Source of the DNA: JABWBP01 sp964522165
Lineage (GTDB): Bacteria > Calditrichota > Calditrichia > RBG-13-44-9 > J075
NCBI GenBank assembly: GCA_964522165.1
Contig: CAZFVV010000024.1
Location: forward strand, 1 to 54,707
Length of the DNA stretch: 54,707 bases
Reading direction: 5' to 3'
Below, piece by piece: positions 16,698 through 25,634 of the stretch. Positions within the stretch are counted from its first letter, which is position 1, and every line of letters begins with the position of its first letter. Made by a program: the position numbers and the translations under genes. The notes under the pieces are model-generated. The model did no database searches, had not been told where the DNA came from, and saw only the letters and a list, made by a program, of their open reading frames with translations.

Positions 16698-18898
16698 TCC
16701 CCAGCCTCCTGCATTTGCAGTTGGGAAATCCGCTGCGCCGGGAGATAAAGATAGCAGGTAGTGCCTTCGCCTTCTTTGCTCTCGTAATAAATCTGCCCGG
16801 CGTTTTCTTTGATTATTTGATAGACGATCGACAGGCCCAGCCCGGTGCCAAACGGTTTGGTGGTGAAGAAAGGGTTGAAAATGTGCTTGAGGTTCTCCGG
16901 GGAAATGCCGCATCCGTTATCGCGGATTTTGATCTCCACGTACTGTTCCCCGTTCCCGGAAGCGAGGCGGGAGAGGCGGTTCCTGCCTCCGTTCACCGTC
17001 GCGGGATCGAACGGGTAGATCGAGATAGAGATTTCCCCGCCCTTGTCGATGGCTTCGATACTGTTCAATAGCAGGTTGACCAGCACTTGCTGAATTTGCG
17101 AGGGATCGATAAAAACCTTCGGCAACTCCGGATGCAGCCGCTCGGTGAGCTTGATGTTGTTTTGCCGCAGTTTTTGCCGCACCAGGCTGACCACGTCGGT
17201 GAGGATGGTTTCGATGCTGCAATACTGCCGGTTCGGTTTGGAGGGTTTGGCGTAGGAAAAGAGGGTGCGCAGCAGTTTATCGAGGCGGTTGACCAGGCGG
17301 ATGATCCGCTCCACGTACTCATTTTTGGGATCATCCTCAGCCAGCTCATCCTGGAAAGTTTGCACCATGGCCTTGATTCCCGCCAGGGGGTTGCGGATTT
17401 CATGGGCGATTCCCGATACCAGCACTCCCAGGGAGGCCAGGCGATCCACCCGGCGCATTTCTTCCTGAATTTCCTTGTTAGAAGTGATGTCTTTCAGAGA
17501 GATGATATACCCCTGCTCCTGGCTGCGCTTATCGGTGAATTCCTGCACCGAGAACCCCACCAGCTTCGGTTTGCCCGCGGTGGGCAGCTCGAATTCCGGG
17601 CGCTCCCCCCCGGCGACGGTTTCCCGCCCGGCGCGGAGAATCGTATCCGCGGTTTCCTCGCCGAGAATTTCGCCAAGGGGACGATGGAGCGCTTCCGGCG
17701 CGGATAGCGAAAGCAGCGCGGCGGCGTTTGCATTCAAATAGGCAATGCGGCGATCCTGCCCCACCACCAGAATGCCGAAACTGATCTGGTCTAAAACCTG
17801 CTCCAAAAATTCAAAATAAAATTGCCAGGCCTGGTTATCCAGGCGCTCTTTCATCTCCTGTTGCAGGCTACTGATCTGGTAGGAATGAATCAGCAGACGG
17901 GCGAAATTTTGAACCAGCAGGTAATGATATTCGGTCAGTTTTTCGCGGTCCGATTTCAGGATGCAAAGAACCGAACGGATCGCTTGCCCCCTCGGGGTTT
18001 GCCCCCGGGGGAGCTGTTCCCCGGGAGCAGGCCCTGCGGCGGCAAACCCTGGAAGGGCAGACCCCGCGGGGGCAAGCCCGCCCGGGGCCCCCGGCGCTTC
18101 CAGGGGATTTTGTACCTGGATGGGGCAGACGATTACGGATTGCGCTTTCAGGTTGAAAAAAGAATTTACCAGGGTGACAAAGGGATTGTCCGGGGAGATG
18201 CTGCTCAAAAACGTCGGTTCGCCGGCGCGCAGGGCTTTCAGCAAGATGGGCGTGTCGGAAATCCCCAGCCGCAGCCCCGGCTGCAGCAACTCATCTCCGG
18301 GTTGAACGTGGGAAAGAATCAGCTCATCCTCTTCCCCGGGCTCGAACAGCATCGCAAAATGAGCGTTGCACAATTCCCGCAGCGCCGCCAGCACTTTGTT
18401 GAGGAATTCATCCCGGTCGAGGTTAAGAATGGAATTATCCATCTCCCGGTGCATGGTTTTCAGGATTTGCAGCGCTTTTACCGCGGAGGCTTGCCCGGGG
18501 GAGGCGGATTCCGGCGGAGCCGGGCGGTGATTAGATGCCAGAATATTGCGCACCCGCACCTGTAAATCCAGCCGGTCGAAAGGAACCGCCAGGTAATCGG
18601 TAATACCCATGTTGACCAGGCGGTAACGCAGCCGCGGCGGGGTATCCTTCACCAGGGCCAATACCGGCGTCGTGGCGAGGCGGGCATCCTGCCGCAGGGC
18701 GTAGAAGCGGCCGAATTGGCGTTCCGGGTACGGGAGGGTATCCAGAATGATCAGGTTGGCTTCTCTAAGCCGAGAAGATGCGTTCTCGAGCTGTTCCAGT
18801 TGAACGAAATCGAAGTGGTAAGCGCCGTCATTGAAGGCGGACAGGATATACTGAAAATTTTTTTCTTCTTTACCGAGAAGAACGATCGTCAACGGCAC
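16694..18898 (-). CDS. Pseudo-receiver/GAF/PAS sensor histidine kinase
   Basis: A 734-aa soluble sensor kinase. Residues 1-120 form a receiver-like domain that keeps an Asp (D53) but has Val105 in place of the conserved KPF lysine and lacks the N-terminal acidic pair, so it is probably a pseudo-receiver. A GAF-like domain covers about 140-345, a PAS domain 365-475, a HisKA domain has SGIAHEIRNP (H499), and the HATPase has an N box VNLLLNSIEAI, DNGCGIS and GTGLGLSI. It has no membrane segment. Within the GAF domain, residues about 265-304 are a Pro/Gly/Ala-rich insert encoded by GC-rich repeats. It is translationally coupled to the MqnA-like gene. No response regulator gene is adjacent. Confidence 0.92.
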   Translation of the reverse strand: MPLTIVLLGKEEKNFQYILSAFNDGAYHFDFVQLEQLENASSRLREANLIILDTLPYPERQFGRFYALRQDARLATTPVLALVKDTPPRLRYRLVNMGITDYLAVPFDRLDLQVRVRNILASNHRPAPPESASPGQASAVKALQILKTMHREMDNSILNLDRDEFLNKVLAALRELCNAHFAMLFEPGEEDELILSHVQPGDELLQPGLRLGISDTPILLKALRAGEPTFLSSISPDNPFVTLVNSFFNLKAQSVIVCPIQVQNPLEAPGAPGGLAPAGSALPGFAAAGPAPGEQLPRGQTPRGQAIRSVLCILKSDREKLTEYHYLLVQNFARLLIHSYQISSLQQEMKERLDNQAWQFYFEFLEQVLDQISFGILVVGQDRRIAYLNANAAALLSLSAPEALHRPLGEILGEETADTILRAGRETVAGGERPEFELPTAGKPKLVGFSVQEFTDKRSQEQGYIISLKDITSNKEIQEEMRRVDRLASLGVLVSGIAHEIRNPLAGIKAMVQTFQDELAEDDPKNEYVERIIRLVNRLDKLLRTLFSYAKPSKPNRQYCSIETILTDVVSLVRQKLRQNNIKLTERLHPELPKVFIDPSQIQQVLVNLLLNSIEAIDKGGEISISIYPFDPATVNGGRNRLSRLASGNGEQYVEIKIRDNGCGISPENLKHIFNPFFTTKPFGTGLGLSIVYQIIKENAGQIYYESKEGEGTTCYLYLPAQRISQLQMQEAGE
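17985..18108. repeat. GC-rich palindromic insert inside the kinase GAF domain
   Basis: Successive short palindromes such as CCCCTCGGGG, GCCCCCGGGGG, TTCCCCGGGA and CCCCGCGGGGG make up about 120 bp. They are in frame and split two expected GAF strands (VCPIQV and RSVLCILKSD). Confidence 0.7.
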
Positions 18899-18909
18899 AC
18901 AATTTACTC

Positions 18910-19008
18910 CTTAAAGCGTGAAACGGGGGGAGTAAAGCGTAATGCGTAAAACGTAATAAACAAGCCATATTACGCATTACGTTTCACGCTTCACGTTTCA
19001 CGGGTTCA
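18910..19008. repeat. Inverted word repeat, GCTTCACGTTTCACG family
   Basis: AAAGCGTGAAACG and AAAGCGTAATGCGTAAAACG on the left face ATTACGCATTACGTTTCACG and CTTCACGTTTCACG on the right, a long imperfect hairpin between the Crp-like gene and the kinase gene. Confidence 0.75.
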
Positions 19009-19033
19009 CCTTTCGCCCCGCAAGCTCTCCATG

Positions 19034-19714
19034 CTACCTGGCAAAGATAGATTTGAACTTGTCATAATCCAGGATAATAATTTTCCCCTTTTGCTTTTTG
19101 AGGTATCCCTGCACCATCAGGGACTTGATTACCCTGGAAATGGTCTCGCGGCTGGTCCCGGCCATATTGGCCAGGTCTTGCTGCAACGGCAATTCACTGA
19201 TCTCGACCTGCCCTTTGCGAAAGACCCCGGAATCCTCGGCAATGCGCAGCAGGGTGCTGGCGACCCGGCCGGTGGCGTCTTGCAAGGAGAGCGACTTAAT
19301 ATGTTCGTCACTTTTTCGTATTCGTTGAGCCAATTCTTTCAGAAGGTTGATAGCAATTTGCGGATAATCGCGCAGCATTTGCAGAAAATCTTCCCGGCGG
19401 ATCACCATCAATTCCGCGTCTTCGATGGCGGTTACGTTAGCGGAGCGGGTCTGGCCGTCCAAGAGTGACATCTCGCCAAAAAAATCGCCCTCGCTCAGGA
19501 TCGAGAGAATCACCTCCCGCCCGTCGTCGCTGATACGGGAAATCTTCACCCGCCCGCCCAGGATGACAAACATGGTAGAGCCGATTTCTTCTTCGATCAG
19601 GATCAAGTTATCCTTGTGGTATTTTTGCTTGCTGGCTACCTGGGTTATTTTTTCCAGATCCTTTTCGCTTAACTCGGAAAACAACGGTATCCCTTTGAGT
19701 ACATCAATCTCCAT
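19034..19714 (-). CDS. Crp/Fnr-family transcription regulator
   Basis: A 226-aa regulator. The N-terminal cyclic-nucleotide-type sensor domain covers about 10-125, with SEGDFFGEMSLLDGQTRSANVTA matching the phosphate-binding cassette. A long dimer helix follows, then the HTH_Crp domain LPLQQDLANMAGTSRETISRVIKSL (about 175-200). Four-cysteine oxygen sensing (Fnr) is absent, so a nucleotide or other small effector is more likely. It lies just after the SPOR gene (12 bp) and upstream of the sensor kinase gene. Confidence 0.95.
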   Translation of the reverse strand: MEIDVLKGIPLFSELSEKDLEKITQVASKQKYHKDNLILIEEEIGSTMFVILGGRVKISRISDDGREVILSILSEGDFFGEMSLLDGQTRSANVTAIEDAELMVIRREDFLQMLRDYPQIAINLLKELAQRIRKSDEHIKSLSLQDATGRVASTLLRIAEDSGVFRKGQVEISELPLQQDLANMAGTSRETISRVIKSLMVQGYLKKQKGKIIILDYDKFKSIFAR

Positions 19715-19726
19715 AAAACACCCCGT

Positions 19727-20401
19727 TTAATATTGAATAATGTAGCCTTTAACTTTAAACTGTTTCTGTATCCCTTCAATGACGGCGGCTGCCTCCTCCC
19801 GGGAGGGGTAGCCCCCGATGACCACCACGTATAAACTGTTTCCATCTCTTTCTTTTTCCAAAACCAGCACATTGGAATAATTTTGCCGGTATTTTTGGCT
19901 GGCCCGCTCGGCGTTCTCGTAAGAACTGTACGCCCCCACCTGAACGCCGAAAATTTGCCCGCTCTCGCTCAATTTGGGGATTTGGAAGCCCGGCTCCGCG
20001 GTTTTACGCTCCGGGCGGCGGGAAGCTTTGAGCGCCACCACGCCCCGGAAAAATTCGTCGTCGCTCAAAATCCGTTTAGCGGTTTCGTAATATCCCCGGG
20101 CGGCGTAAAACAGGGAGAGCCTTTCCCGGATAATCGTCTTCAAAGCGCGGTCGGAGCTGAGAGAATAGGCCTCGATCATCTTCGGGGCGGCTGCTTCGGC
20201 GTCCGGCTCGAATAAAGCATCCGTAAACATCTTCCAATCCTCCCCGGGGATGGAGCCGCTTTTCCGCAGCGCCTCCAACTCCAGGATGCGGTTATCGCGA
20301 TAAAAACCGGCCAGATCATCCGCGGTTTGGGAAGCCCCGCTTCCGTAAAACGCGCATCCAATCGCGAGGAATAACAAAATCGAATACCGCTGTTTTCGCA
20401 C
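19727..20401 (-). CDS. SPOR-domain periplasmic protein
   Basis: A 224-aa protein with an N-terminal hydrophobic export signal (about 8-24), a middle helical region and a C-terminal SPOR domain (about 148-224: FGVQVGAYSSYENAERASQ and YVVVIGGYPSREEAAAVI). SPOR domains bind denuded glycan strands in septal peptidoglycan, so it is probably exported and cell-wall-associated. A Cys follows the signal (AIGC), but the lipobox is not canonical. Confidence 0.85.
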   Translation of the reverse strand: MRKQRYSILLFLAIGCAFYGSGASQTADDLAGFYRDNRILELEALRKSGSIPGEDWKMFTDALFEPDAEAAAPKMIEAYSLSSDRALKTIIRERLSLFYAARGYYETAKRILSDDEFFRGVVALKASRRPERKTAEPGFQIPKLSESGQIFGVQVGAYSSYENAERASQKYRQNYSNVLVLEKERDGNSLYVVVIGGYPSREEAAAVIEGIQKQFKVKGYIIQY

Positions 20402-20446
20402 GCATGACCTTTCCGATGGCTCTAAAGAAAAATTATGGTTATCTCA

Positions 20447-20503
20447 CAATGGCTCGATGGCGGGAGAACAATTAAACCATCTAACCATTCAACCATTTAA
20501 CCC
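20447..20503. repeat. Word repeat, ACCATTCAACCATTTAACC family
   Basis: ATGGCTCGATGG on the left faces ACCATCTAACCATTCAACCATTTAACC, directly after the lapB stop codon. It is the same family as 7-92. Confidence 0.6.
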
Positions 20504-21655
20504 TTAAATATCGTATGAATCCAGGGTCTGGCACTTCTCGCACATCCAGGTTGGCGCGAGGCTCTTATGCTGGCAGACCTTACAAATATAAACAGCATTC
20601 CCCAAACCGCCCAGGTTTTCGAGAACCACCAGCGACTGGGTAGCCGCCTGTTTGTATTGCCCTTTATTATAATAAACGCTGATTTTCTTGCTCGCTAACA
20701 CCGGCGTGGCATGGTATTCCGCCTCTAACCGGTTGAGTATTTCCAGGGCGATATCGTATTCTCCCTTTTTATTATAAATTTCGGCTAAAGCCAGCCCCGC
20801 TTTTAGCCCTTTTTTCGATTTATTCAATTGTTCGGAGTACAAATTTTCCGCGTCGGCAAACCGGCCTAACTCATACCAGGCTTTTTCCAGCTCCGGGTAC
20901 ACCACAAAGGATTTGTCCGGAGAGGCCTCGCACAGGCGCTTCCAGGCTTTGATGGCGTCGTCCAGGCGCTCTTCGATCTGGTAGGATTTTCCCAGGTAGT
21001 AGTAAGCCGCCACGCACTCCGGATCCTTTTTCAAAGCTTCTTTAAAGCGGATTCGCGCTTCCTTCCCGCTCCCTTTTTCCTGGAGCTCCAATCCCTGGAA
21101 GACGATATAGAGGGCTAACCGGGTTTTAAAGTAAGGCGGCAGGATGTTGGAAAACTTTCCCGCGGTCTCTTCCGCGGCGCGCCAATCCTGCTTTTTTTCC
21201 AGCATTTGAAGCAGTTTTTGAACCACCCCGGGCTCCGGTTGGGGATCGGTTTCCAGGAGTTTTTTGGCGGCGGCAATCGCTTCGCTGTAATCGTTGGCAA
21301 GCTCGTAATCCAGCAGCAAACTCTTGAAAATTTGCGCCTTTTGATTGGCGGTCAAATTTCCCCGCAGGGTTAAGTCCTTATGGATGCGGATGGCGTTGGC
21401 CAGCATGCCTTTTTTGCGCAGCAGGTCTCCCAGGCGCAGGTAGGCGGAGATATTTTCGCTATCTTCCCGCACCGCTTCCTTGAACTTCTGGATGGCCATG
21501 CGGTCATTCCCCTCCGCCAGGTATTCCAGGGCTTCCTGGTAGGCGTTGGATTTGGCAGGTTTTCCTTTCTGGGTGGTCGCGTACCAAAAAAAGACCGCAA
21601 TGGCGGCAAAGATCGCCAGCACTACCAGCAATTCGAACAAGGAATTTTCAGCCAT
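20504..21655 (-). CDS. lapB: LapB-like TPR protein with rubredoxin-type zinc site
   Basis: A 383-aa protein with an N-terminal membrane anchor (about 8-26), repeated TPR helices over about 38-340, and a C-terminal rubredoxin-like metal site CKVC...CEKC (about 357-377). This layout is that of LapB/YciM, which adjusts lipopolysaccharide synthesis by presenting LpxC to FtsH. The directly upstream gene is LapA-like, the same pairing as in E. coli, and supports an LPS-containing outer membrane. Length matches the family (about 390 aa). Confidence 0.88.
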   Translation of the reverse strand: MAENSLFELLVVLAIFAAIAVFFWYATTQKGKPAKSNAYQEALEYLAEGNDRMAIQKFKEAVREDSENISAYLRLGDLLRKKGMLANAIRIHKDLTLRGNLTANQKAQIFKSLLLDYELANDYSEAIAAAKKLLETDPQPEPGVVQKLLQMLEKKQDWRAAEETAGKFSNILPPYFKTRLALYIVFQGLELQEKGSGKEARIRFKEALKKDPECVAAYYYLGKSYQIEERLDDAIKAWKRLCEASPDKSFVVYPELEKAWYELGRFADAENLYSEQLNKSKKGLKAGLALAEIYNKKGEYDIALEILNRLEAEYHATPVLASKKISVYYNKGQYKQAATQSLVVLENLGGLGNAVYICKVCQHKSLAPTWMCEKCQTLDSYDI

Positions 21656-21668
21656 TCAAAAATCCTTT

Positions 21669-22016
21669 TTATGGGCTTTCGGTTTTAACTGCCGGGGAAG
21701 AGGGTTGGGGGGCCTCTTCCTCGGGAATCTCATCGATGGAAATGTTGCGCAGGCTTTCCAACTCGCTTAACAATTGGCGATTTTTATTACGAAGAGATTT
21801 CAGCTCTGCGCGCGACTGGATCGCGGAAAGCGCCATGAAGATCGCTCCCAGCATCGCTCCCACGGTCAGGGTAACCAAAATCACGATGAGCAAGTTGACC
21901 CCGGTATAGGTATTATTCAACAGTTTGATGTCCACAAATTGGCTGCTATTCTGGGTAAGGATGTACAAGGCAAGGATAAAAACAAAAATCTTTATCAAAT
22001 TGAGGGCAATTTTCAT
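21669..22016 (-). CDS. lapA: LapA-like inner-membrane protein
   Basis: A 115-aa protein with two membrane helices (about 5-22 and 41-63) and a short coiled coil (about 70-92), matching the LapA/DUF1049 domain (LYILTQNSSQFVDIKLL and VTLTVGAMLGAIF). It ends in a Glu/Pro-rich tail. It lies 13 bp upstream of lapB, so the pair is an operon acting in LPS assembly control. Confidence 0.85.
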   Translation of the reverse strand: MKIALNLIKIFVFILALYILTQNSSQFVDIKLLNNTYTGVNLLIVILVTLTVGAMLGAIFMALSAIQSRAELKSLRNKNRQLLSELESLRNISIDEIPEEEAPQPSSPAVKTESP

Positions 22017-22151
22017 AGTAACTCCATCTTTTCACTAAAGTTGAGGGAAAATATGGCAAGAACGCGCAAAAATCAATCCATTTTTACATGAGCAGAAAGC
22101 CTGCCTGAAACGAATTTCCCTTTCTTGCCTGCGATTGATGAGGGAGGTGAT

Positions 22152-22265
22152 ATGATAATTTGTTTTTATCTTCAGAAAAGCGGGTTAAATTTGTCTCCCG
22201 GTTCGGCCAATTACCCGGCTCTGAACCGGCAAATGGAAAAATTGATAACCCCTGAAACCGGATGA
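22152..22265 (+). CDS. 37-aa ORF translationally coupled to the next gene
   Basis: ATG at 22152 is preceded by GGAGGTGAT, a full complement to the 16S rRNA 3' end, though at very short spacing. The 37-residue peptide begins MIICFYLQKSGLNLSPG and has no recognised family. Its TGA overlaps the ATG of the next gene (ATGA at 22262-22265). The downstream gene has no ribosome site of its own, so this ORF probably feeds ribosomes into it. It may be a real microprotein or only a leader. Confidence 0.5.
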   Translation: MIICFYLQKSGLNLSPGSANYPALNRQMEKLITPETG

Positions 22266-22825
22266 AGCGCAATATGAAAAAAGATGAGCTGGCGCCCATT
22301 GTAACCGCCTTTTCCAGGCGCGTCAAGAATTCCTGGCAAATCATTTTTCTGGCTGCGGTGGTTCCTTATGCGTTGAGCCTGCTTCATTATTTCTATTATC
22401 GCCCGGAGCTGAGAATCGACGTTCTTCCCTATTTGAAGGCTATCGATTTGAGCAGTTTTGCCGTCGCTTTCGGGCTGGCGCTGCTCATCCTGGCGCTGAA
22501 ACGTAAATACTTTTCCCGCAAATTCAGCCGCATCATGGTGGATGAGGCGCTTAGGAAGAACCCGGAGACCCCCGTGGAGACGCTTCTCTCCCGGATTCTC
22601 AATATCCTGCGCCGGAAAATGACCCTGGTCTGGGTTTTAGGGTTGTTAATAGTATTAGACGGGGTAATTTTCTATTGGATAACTTTCAGCGGGCGATCCA
22701 ACATGCACATGTATTTCGTAGTGGGGGCGTTCTCATTGTTCATGAATTACCCCCGCCGCGATCTGTTCAGCGATCTTCCCGGTTACGTGCGGGAGGGGAA
22801 AAAGGAGTTTGGCGGGGGACAATAG
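22262..22825 (+). CDS. Unrecognised membrane protein with four predicted helices
   Basis: A 187-aa basic membrane protein with hydrophobic segments at about 25-45, 60-80, 118-138 and 143-160, and a Lys/Arg-rich loop between the second and third. No family is recognised. Its start overlaps the stop of a 37-aa ORF, and an internal ATG lies four codons in. It is followed 63 bp later by the FG-GAP gene, so the three rightward genes may be one unit. Confidence 0.7.
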   Translation: MKRNMKKDELAPIVTAFSRRVKNSWQIIFLAAVVPYALSLLHYFYYRPELRIDVLPYLKAIDLSSFAVAFGLALLILALKRKYFSRKFSRIMVDEALRKNPETPVETLLSRILNILRRKMTLVWVLGLLIVLDGVIFYWITFSGRSNMHMYFVVGAFSLFMNYPRRDLFSDLPGYVREGKKEFGGGQ

Positions 22826-22888
22826 GCAGGTGGCAAAAAATTGCCCATTGCCGCTCGCAAGCGTACTCAAAAATGAGGAGTATTCATC

Positions 22889-24700
22889 ATGGATAAATTT
22901 CTTTGCATAGTTGCAGGGCTGGCGCTGGGGTTCCTTTGCAACAGCGGACCGGCGCGGGCGATACCGCCTCCCCAGGTTAGCGCGGTTTCACCCCATCCTC
23001 ATATTATCAACGCCGAAGCCGGCAGCGCCATCGAAGTCAGTTTTTCCGGCGCTATCGACCCCCAATCGGTCAATAATGGCACTTTTAGCGTGTTCGGGCG
23101 CTGGTCCGGGGCGACGCCGGGTACGTTTTCTTTTGAGAATAATAATGCCCGGGTGCTTTTTACCCCTTCCCGGGGCTTCTTTGCCGGGGAGTATATCACG
23201 GTTTCGCTCTCCCGGGGCATTGCCGACAGCAGCGGCCAGGCGATGGCGGCGGGCTATGCCTGGAGTTTTTGGATCGAAGCCAGCCCGGGAAGTATGGCGC
23301 TTCTGCAAACCGGGCAGATTTCGGTGCGGTGGCCCGGGGAAGGCTGGATCCAAACCTATGGCGCCTACGCCGGGGATCTCAACGGCGACGGGTTTTCCGA
23401 TTTCACGGTTCCCAACGAGCGGTCGAACGACGTGCGGGTCTTTTTGAACGACGGCAACGGCGGGTACGGCAATTTCACGGTGCATCCTCTTCCCAACGCC
23501 AACCGCCCCAGCACAAACGAAGGGGCGGATTTCAACGGAGATGGATTAATGGACTTTGCCGTGGGCAGCACCGCAAATAACCGGGTGAACGTGCTGTTGG
23601 GAGACGGCGAAGGCGGTTTTAGCGCCTCAACCAGCTACGTGGCGGATACAGGTGTGCGGGGGTTGAGCGTGCTGGACCTGGAGGGAGACGGGGACGCGGA
23701 TATTGTAACCGCAAACCGCACCGGAAACAATCTTTCCCTCTTCTTGAATCATGGCGACGGCAGCTTTGCCCCGGCCATTAACATCGAGGGCGGGGGAAAT
23801 CAAGAATCCGCCTGCGCCGCCGCGGACGCGAATGGCGACGGCATTTTAGACCTTTTCGTCGGTTGCTACGCCAGCGATGATGTCATTCTGCTGCTGGGCG
23901 ACGGCAATGGCGGATTTGTGTTTTCCGATGCCGTGGTTGGCGGGGACAATCCCTGGATGGTGGTTACCGGGGACGTGGACGGCGACGGCCACGTGGACGT
24001 GGCGGTGGCCAATGCCGGGGGGAGCAATGCCGCGGTCATCCGGGGCGACGGAAACGGGAATTTGCTGCCCGCGGTGACCTATGCTTCCGGCGCGAATTTC
24101 CCCCTTTCTATCGACTTGGGGGATTTGGACGGCGACGGCGACCTGGACATGATCCTCAGCAACTACGGCAACAACGTTCCCGGCAGCGGAAAATGGCGGG
24201 TTTATGAAAATGACGGGAGCGGGAACTTTATCAATCCGCAGGATTACCCGGCCGGCACCGCCGCCTCCTGCGCGGTGTTCCACGACCGCAATCACGATGG
24301 TTTTATGGACGTCACCGGCATCGACGAGATCGACGACCTGTTAATTCTGTTCGAGAACACTGCCACTGCGGTCGCCATTCACCCTTACCCGGTTTTGGAG
24401 AGCTTTGCGCTGCGCCCGAATTATCCCAACCCGTTCAATCCCACCACAACCATCAGCTATCAGCTACCGGTTGTCAGCGATATTGAAGTAACGATTTACA
24501 ATATCCTGGGGCAGAAGGTGAAAACGCTGCTAAACGCCCGGCAGGGGGCCGGGGTCTATACCGTGCAGTGGAATGGCCGGGATGAGCGGGGAAACCCGCT
24601 GGCCTCCGGTATTTACATCTACCGCATGGATGCGATTCCGTTAACTCTCTTGAAAGAGGGAGCGTTCAGCCAGTCCCACAAGATGGTGCTGCTAAGATGA
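22889..24700 (+). CDS. Secreted FG-GAP/VCBS-repeat protein with T9SS-type sorting domain
   Basis: A 603-aa extracellular protein. It has a signal peptide (1-25, ending ARA), an SbsA/Ig-like domain (about 30-128), about six FG-GAP/VCBS repeats with calcium-loop cores such as DLNGDGFSDF, DFNGDGLMDF, DANGDGILDL and DLDGDGDLDM, and one degenerate copy (DRNHDGFMDV). The C-terminal domain (about 505-603) carries LRPNYPNPFNPTTTISYQL and ILGQKVKTL, the type IX secretion sorting or FlgD-like pattern. GAGGAG lies 10 nt upstream of the ATG. The repeats suggest a cell-surface propeller for binding. No other T9SS gene is visible here. Confidence 0.9.
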   Translation: MDKFLCIVAGLALGFLCNSGPARAIPPPQVSAVSPHPHIINAEAGSAIEVSFSGAIDPQSVNNGTFSVFGRWSGATPGTFSFENNNARVLFTPSRGFFAGEYITVSLSRGIADSSGQAMAAGYAWSFWIEASPGSMALLQTGQISVRWPGEGWIQTYGAYAGDLNGDGFSDFTVPNERSNDVRVFLNDGNGGYGNFTVHPLPNANRPSTNEGADFNGDGLMDFAVGSTANNRVNVLLGDGEGGFSASTSYVADTGVRGLSVLDLEGDGDADIVTANRTGNNLSLFLNHGDGSFAPAINIEGGGNQESACAAADANGDGILDLFVGCYASDDVILLLGDGNGGFVFSDAVVGGDNPWMVVTGDVDGDGHVDVAVANAGGSNAAVIRGDGNGNLLPAVTYASGANFPLSIDLGDLDGDGDLDMILSNYGNNVPGSGKWRVYENDGSGNFINPQDYPAGTAASCAVFHDRNHDGFMDVTGIDEIDDLLILFENTATAVAIHPYPVLESFALRPNYPNPFNPTTTISYQLPVVSDIEVTIYNILGQKVKTLLNARQGAGVYTVQWNGRDERGNPLASGIYIYRMDAIPLTLLKEGAFSQSHKMVLLR

Positions 24701-24777
24701 CCGGAAAATGAACCCGCGCTTGACAAGCGGGGATTGGCAGGTTAAATTTGTGCCGCTTTGAATAAGACCTGATCGTA

Positions 24778-24866
24778 GCCGGAGTGGCGGAATTGGCAGA
24801 CGCGCCGGACTCAAAATCCGGTTTGGGTGATACCAAGTGTGGGTTCGAGTCCCACCTCCGGTACCA
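24778..24866 (+). tRNA. tRNA-Leu (anticodon CAA)
   Basis: An 89-nt class II tRNA. The acceptor stem GCCGGAG pairs with CTCCGGT, the anticodon loop CTCAAAA is closed by a CCGGA/TCCGG stem (anticodon CAA), a long variable arm follows, then GGTTCGAGTCC for the T arm, and CCA is encoded. It borders the integrase module and is a likely attachment site. Confidence 0.97.
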
Positions 24867-24883
24867 GTAATATCAACAACTTC

Positions 24884-24920
24884 GGGCTGATCGTGAATTT
24901 CGCGGTCAGCCCTTGTTTTT
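24884..24920 (+). terminator. Rho-independent terminator of tRNA-Leu
   Basis: GGGCTGATCGTG pairs over 12 positions (some G-U) with CGCGGTCAGCCC across a 5-nt loop and is followed by TTGTTTTT. Confidence 0.85.
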
Positions 24921-25414
24921 GGTTAGTGGTAATAAAGTGGTAATGTAAGATACCTGCCAATGTGACAGTTCCCCATCTTTCTATCGAATATTCCATCAAC
25001 ATTATTTCGCGAACGAATCCGGGCATCGGCTGCAAAAGTACCTCGATCAAAAAGTCTCTTCCGACATTGGTCCGGTATTTTCTTGCAAAAAATCAAGAAA
25101 AAAAGCTAAGCAAGAATGGCTCTTGAAACAAGTTTGCCAAAAGATCAAAACCGGAATGAATTCCGCCAAAGAGTGCAAAAAGGGGGGGATTTTGTGGAAA
25201 ATTGGAGTAAAAAAAGTGGAATCAATTCCGGTTTTTCACGGCCGGGTCTCTTTTGGGCATTTGCATAAAATCTAAAAAAAATTGATAAGTGTGGAAACCC
25301 ATTCGCAATTGCGATCTCCCATCCCCCATCGTCCAATAGCATATTTTCCGGTGAAGCCGGGGTGAACATAAAGTATGAAATATGTGCCTGCCGAATGTAG
25401 GCTAAAAAAAATAG

Positions 25415-25460
25415 AACCACCCGGGGCTGATCGCCATAGTCGATCAGCCCCGGGTGGTTT
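25415..25460 (-). terminator. Strong hairpin terminator downstream of the integrase
   Basis: A 19-bp perfect stem (AACCACCCGGGGCTGATCG and its complement) encloses a 7-nt loop. Read leftward it is followed by TATTTTTTTT, fitting termination of the integrase transcript about 175 nt after its stop. Confidence 0.8.
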
Positions 25461-25512
25461 GAAGCAACAATAGACTTGTTGCGAAATAAGGATTTTGAAC
25501 CGGTTTGTCAAA

Positions 25513-25606
25513 AGCCAGCCACGAATCAACACGAATAAACACAAAGAACAACAAGCACTTTCTAAAAAAACCATTCGTGATAATTCGTGAACATTCGTGG
25601 CTTTTT
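25513..25606. repeat. Inverted word repeat, CACGAATCAACACGAAT family
   Basis: GCCACGAATCAACACGAAT on the left faces ATTCGTGAACATTCGTGGC on the right around an AT-rich centre, directly after the integrase stop. Confidence 0.75.
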
Positions 25607-25634
25607 TCTTATTTCGCAACAACTCTAATATGAA

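Larger units (their letters stand above)
24867..25634. other. Gene-free stretch between tRNA-Leu and integrase
   Basis: It holds the tRNA terminator, an AT-rich stretch with no convincing gene, a strong leftward terminator hairpin (25415-25460) and a CACGAAT word inverted repeat (25513-25606). The short ORFs here are antisense to the tRNA or lack ribosome sites. Confidence 0.7.

Noticed and set aside
24811..25050. 79-aa leftward ORF ending EVGLEPTLGITQTGF
   Set aside because: Its end is the antisense of tRNA-Leu, a common false prediction.
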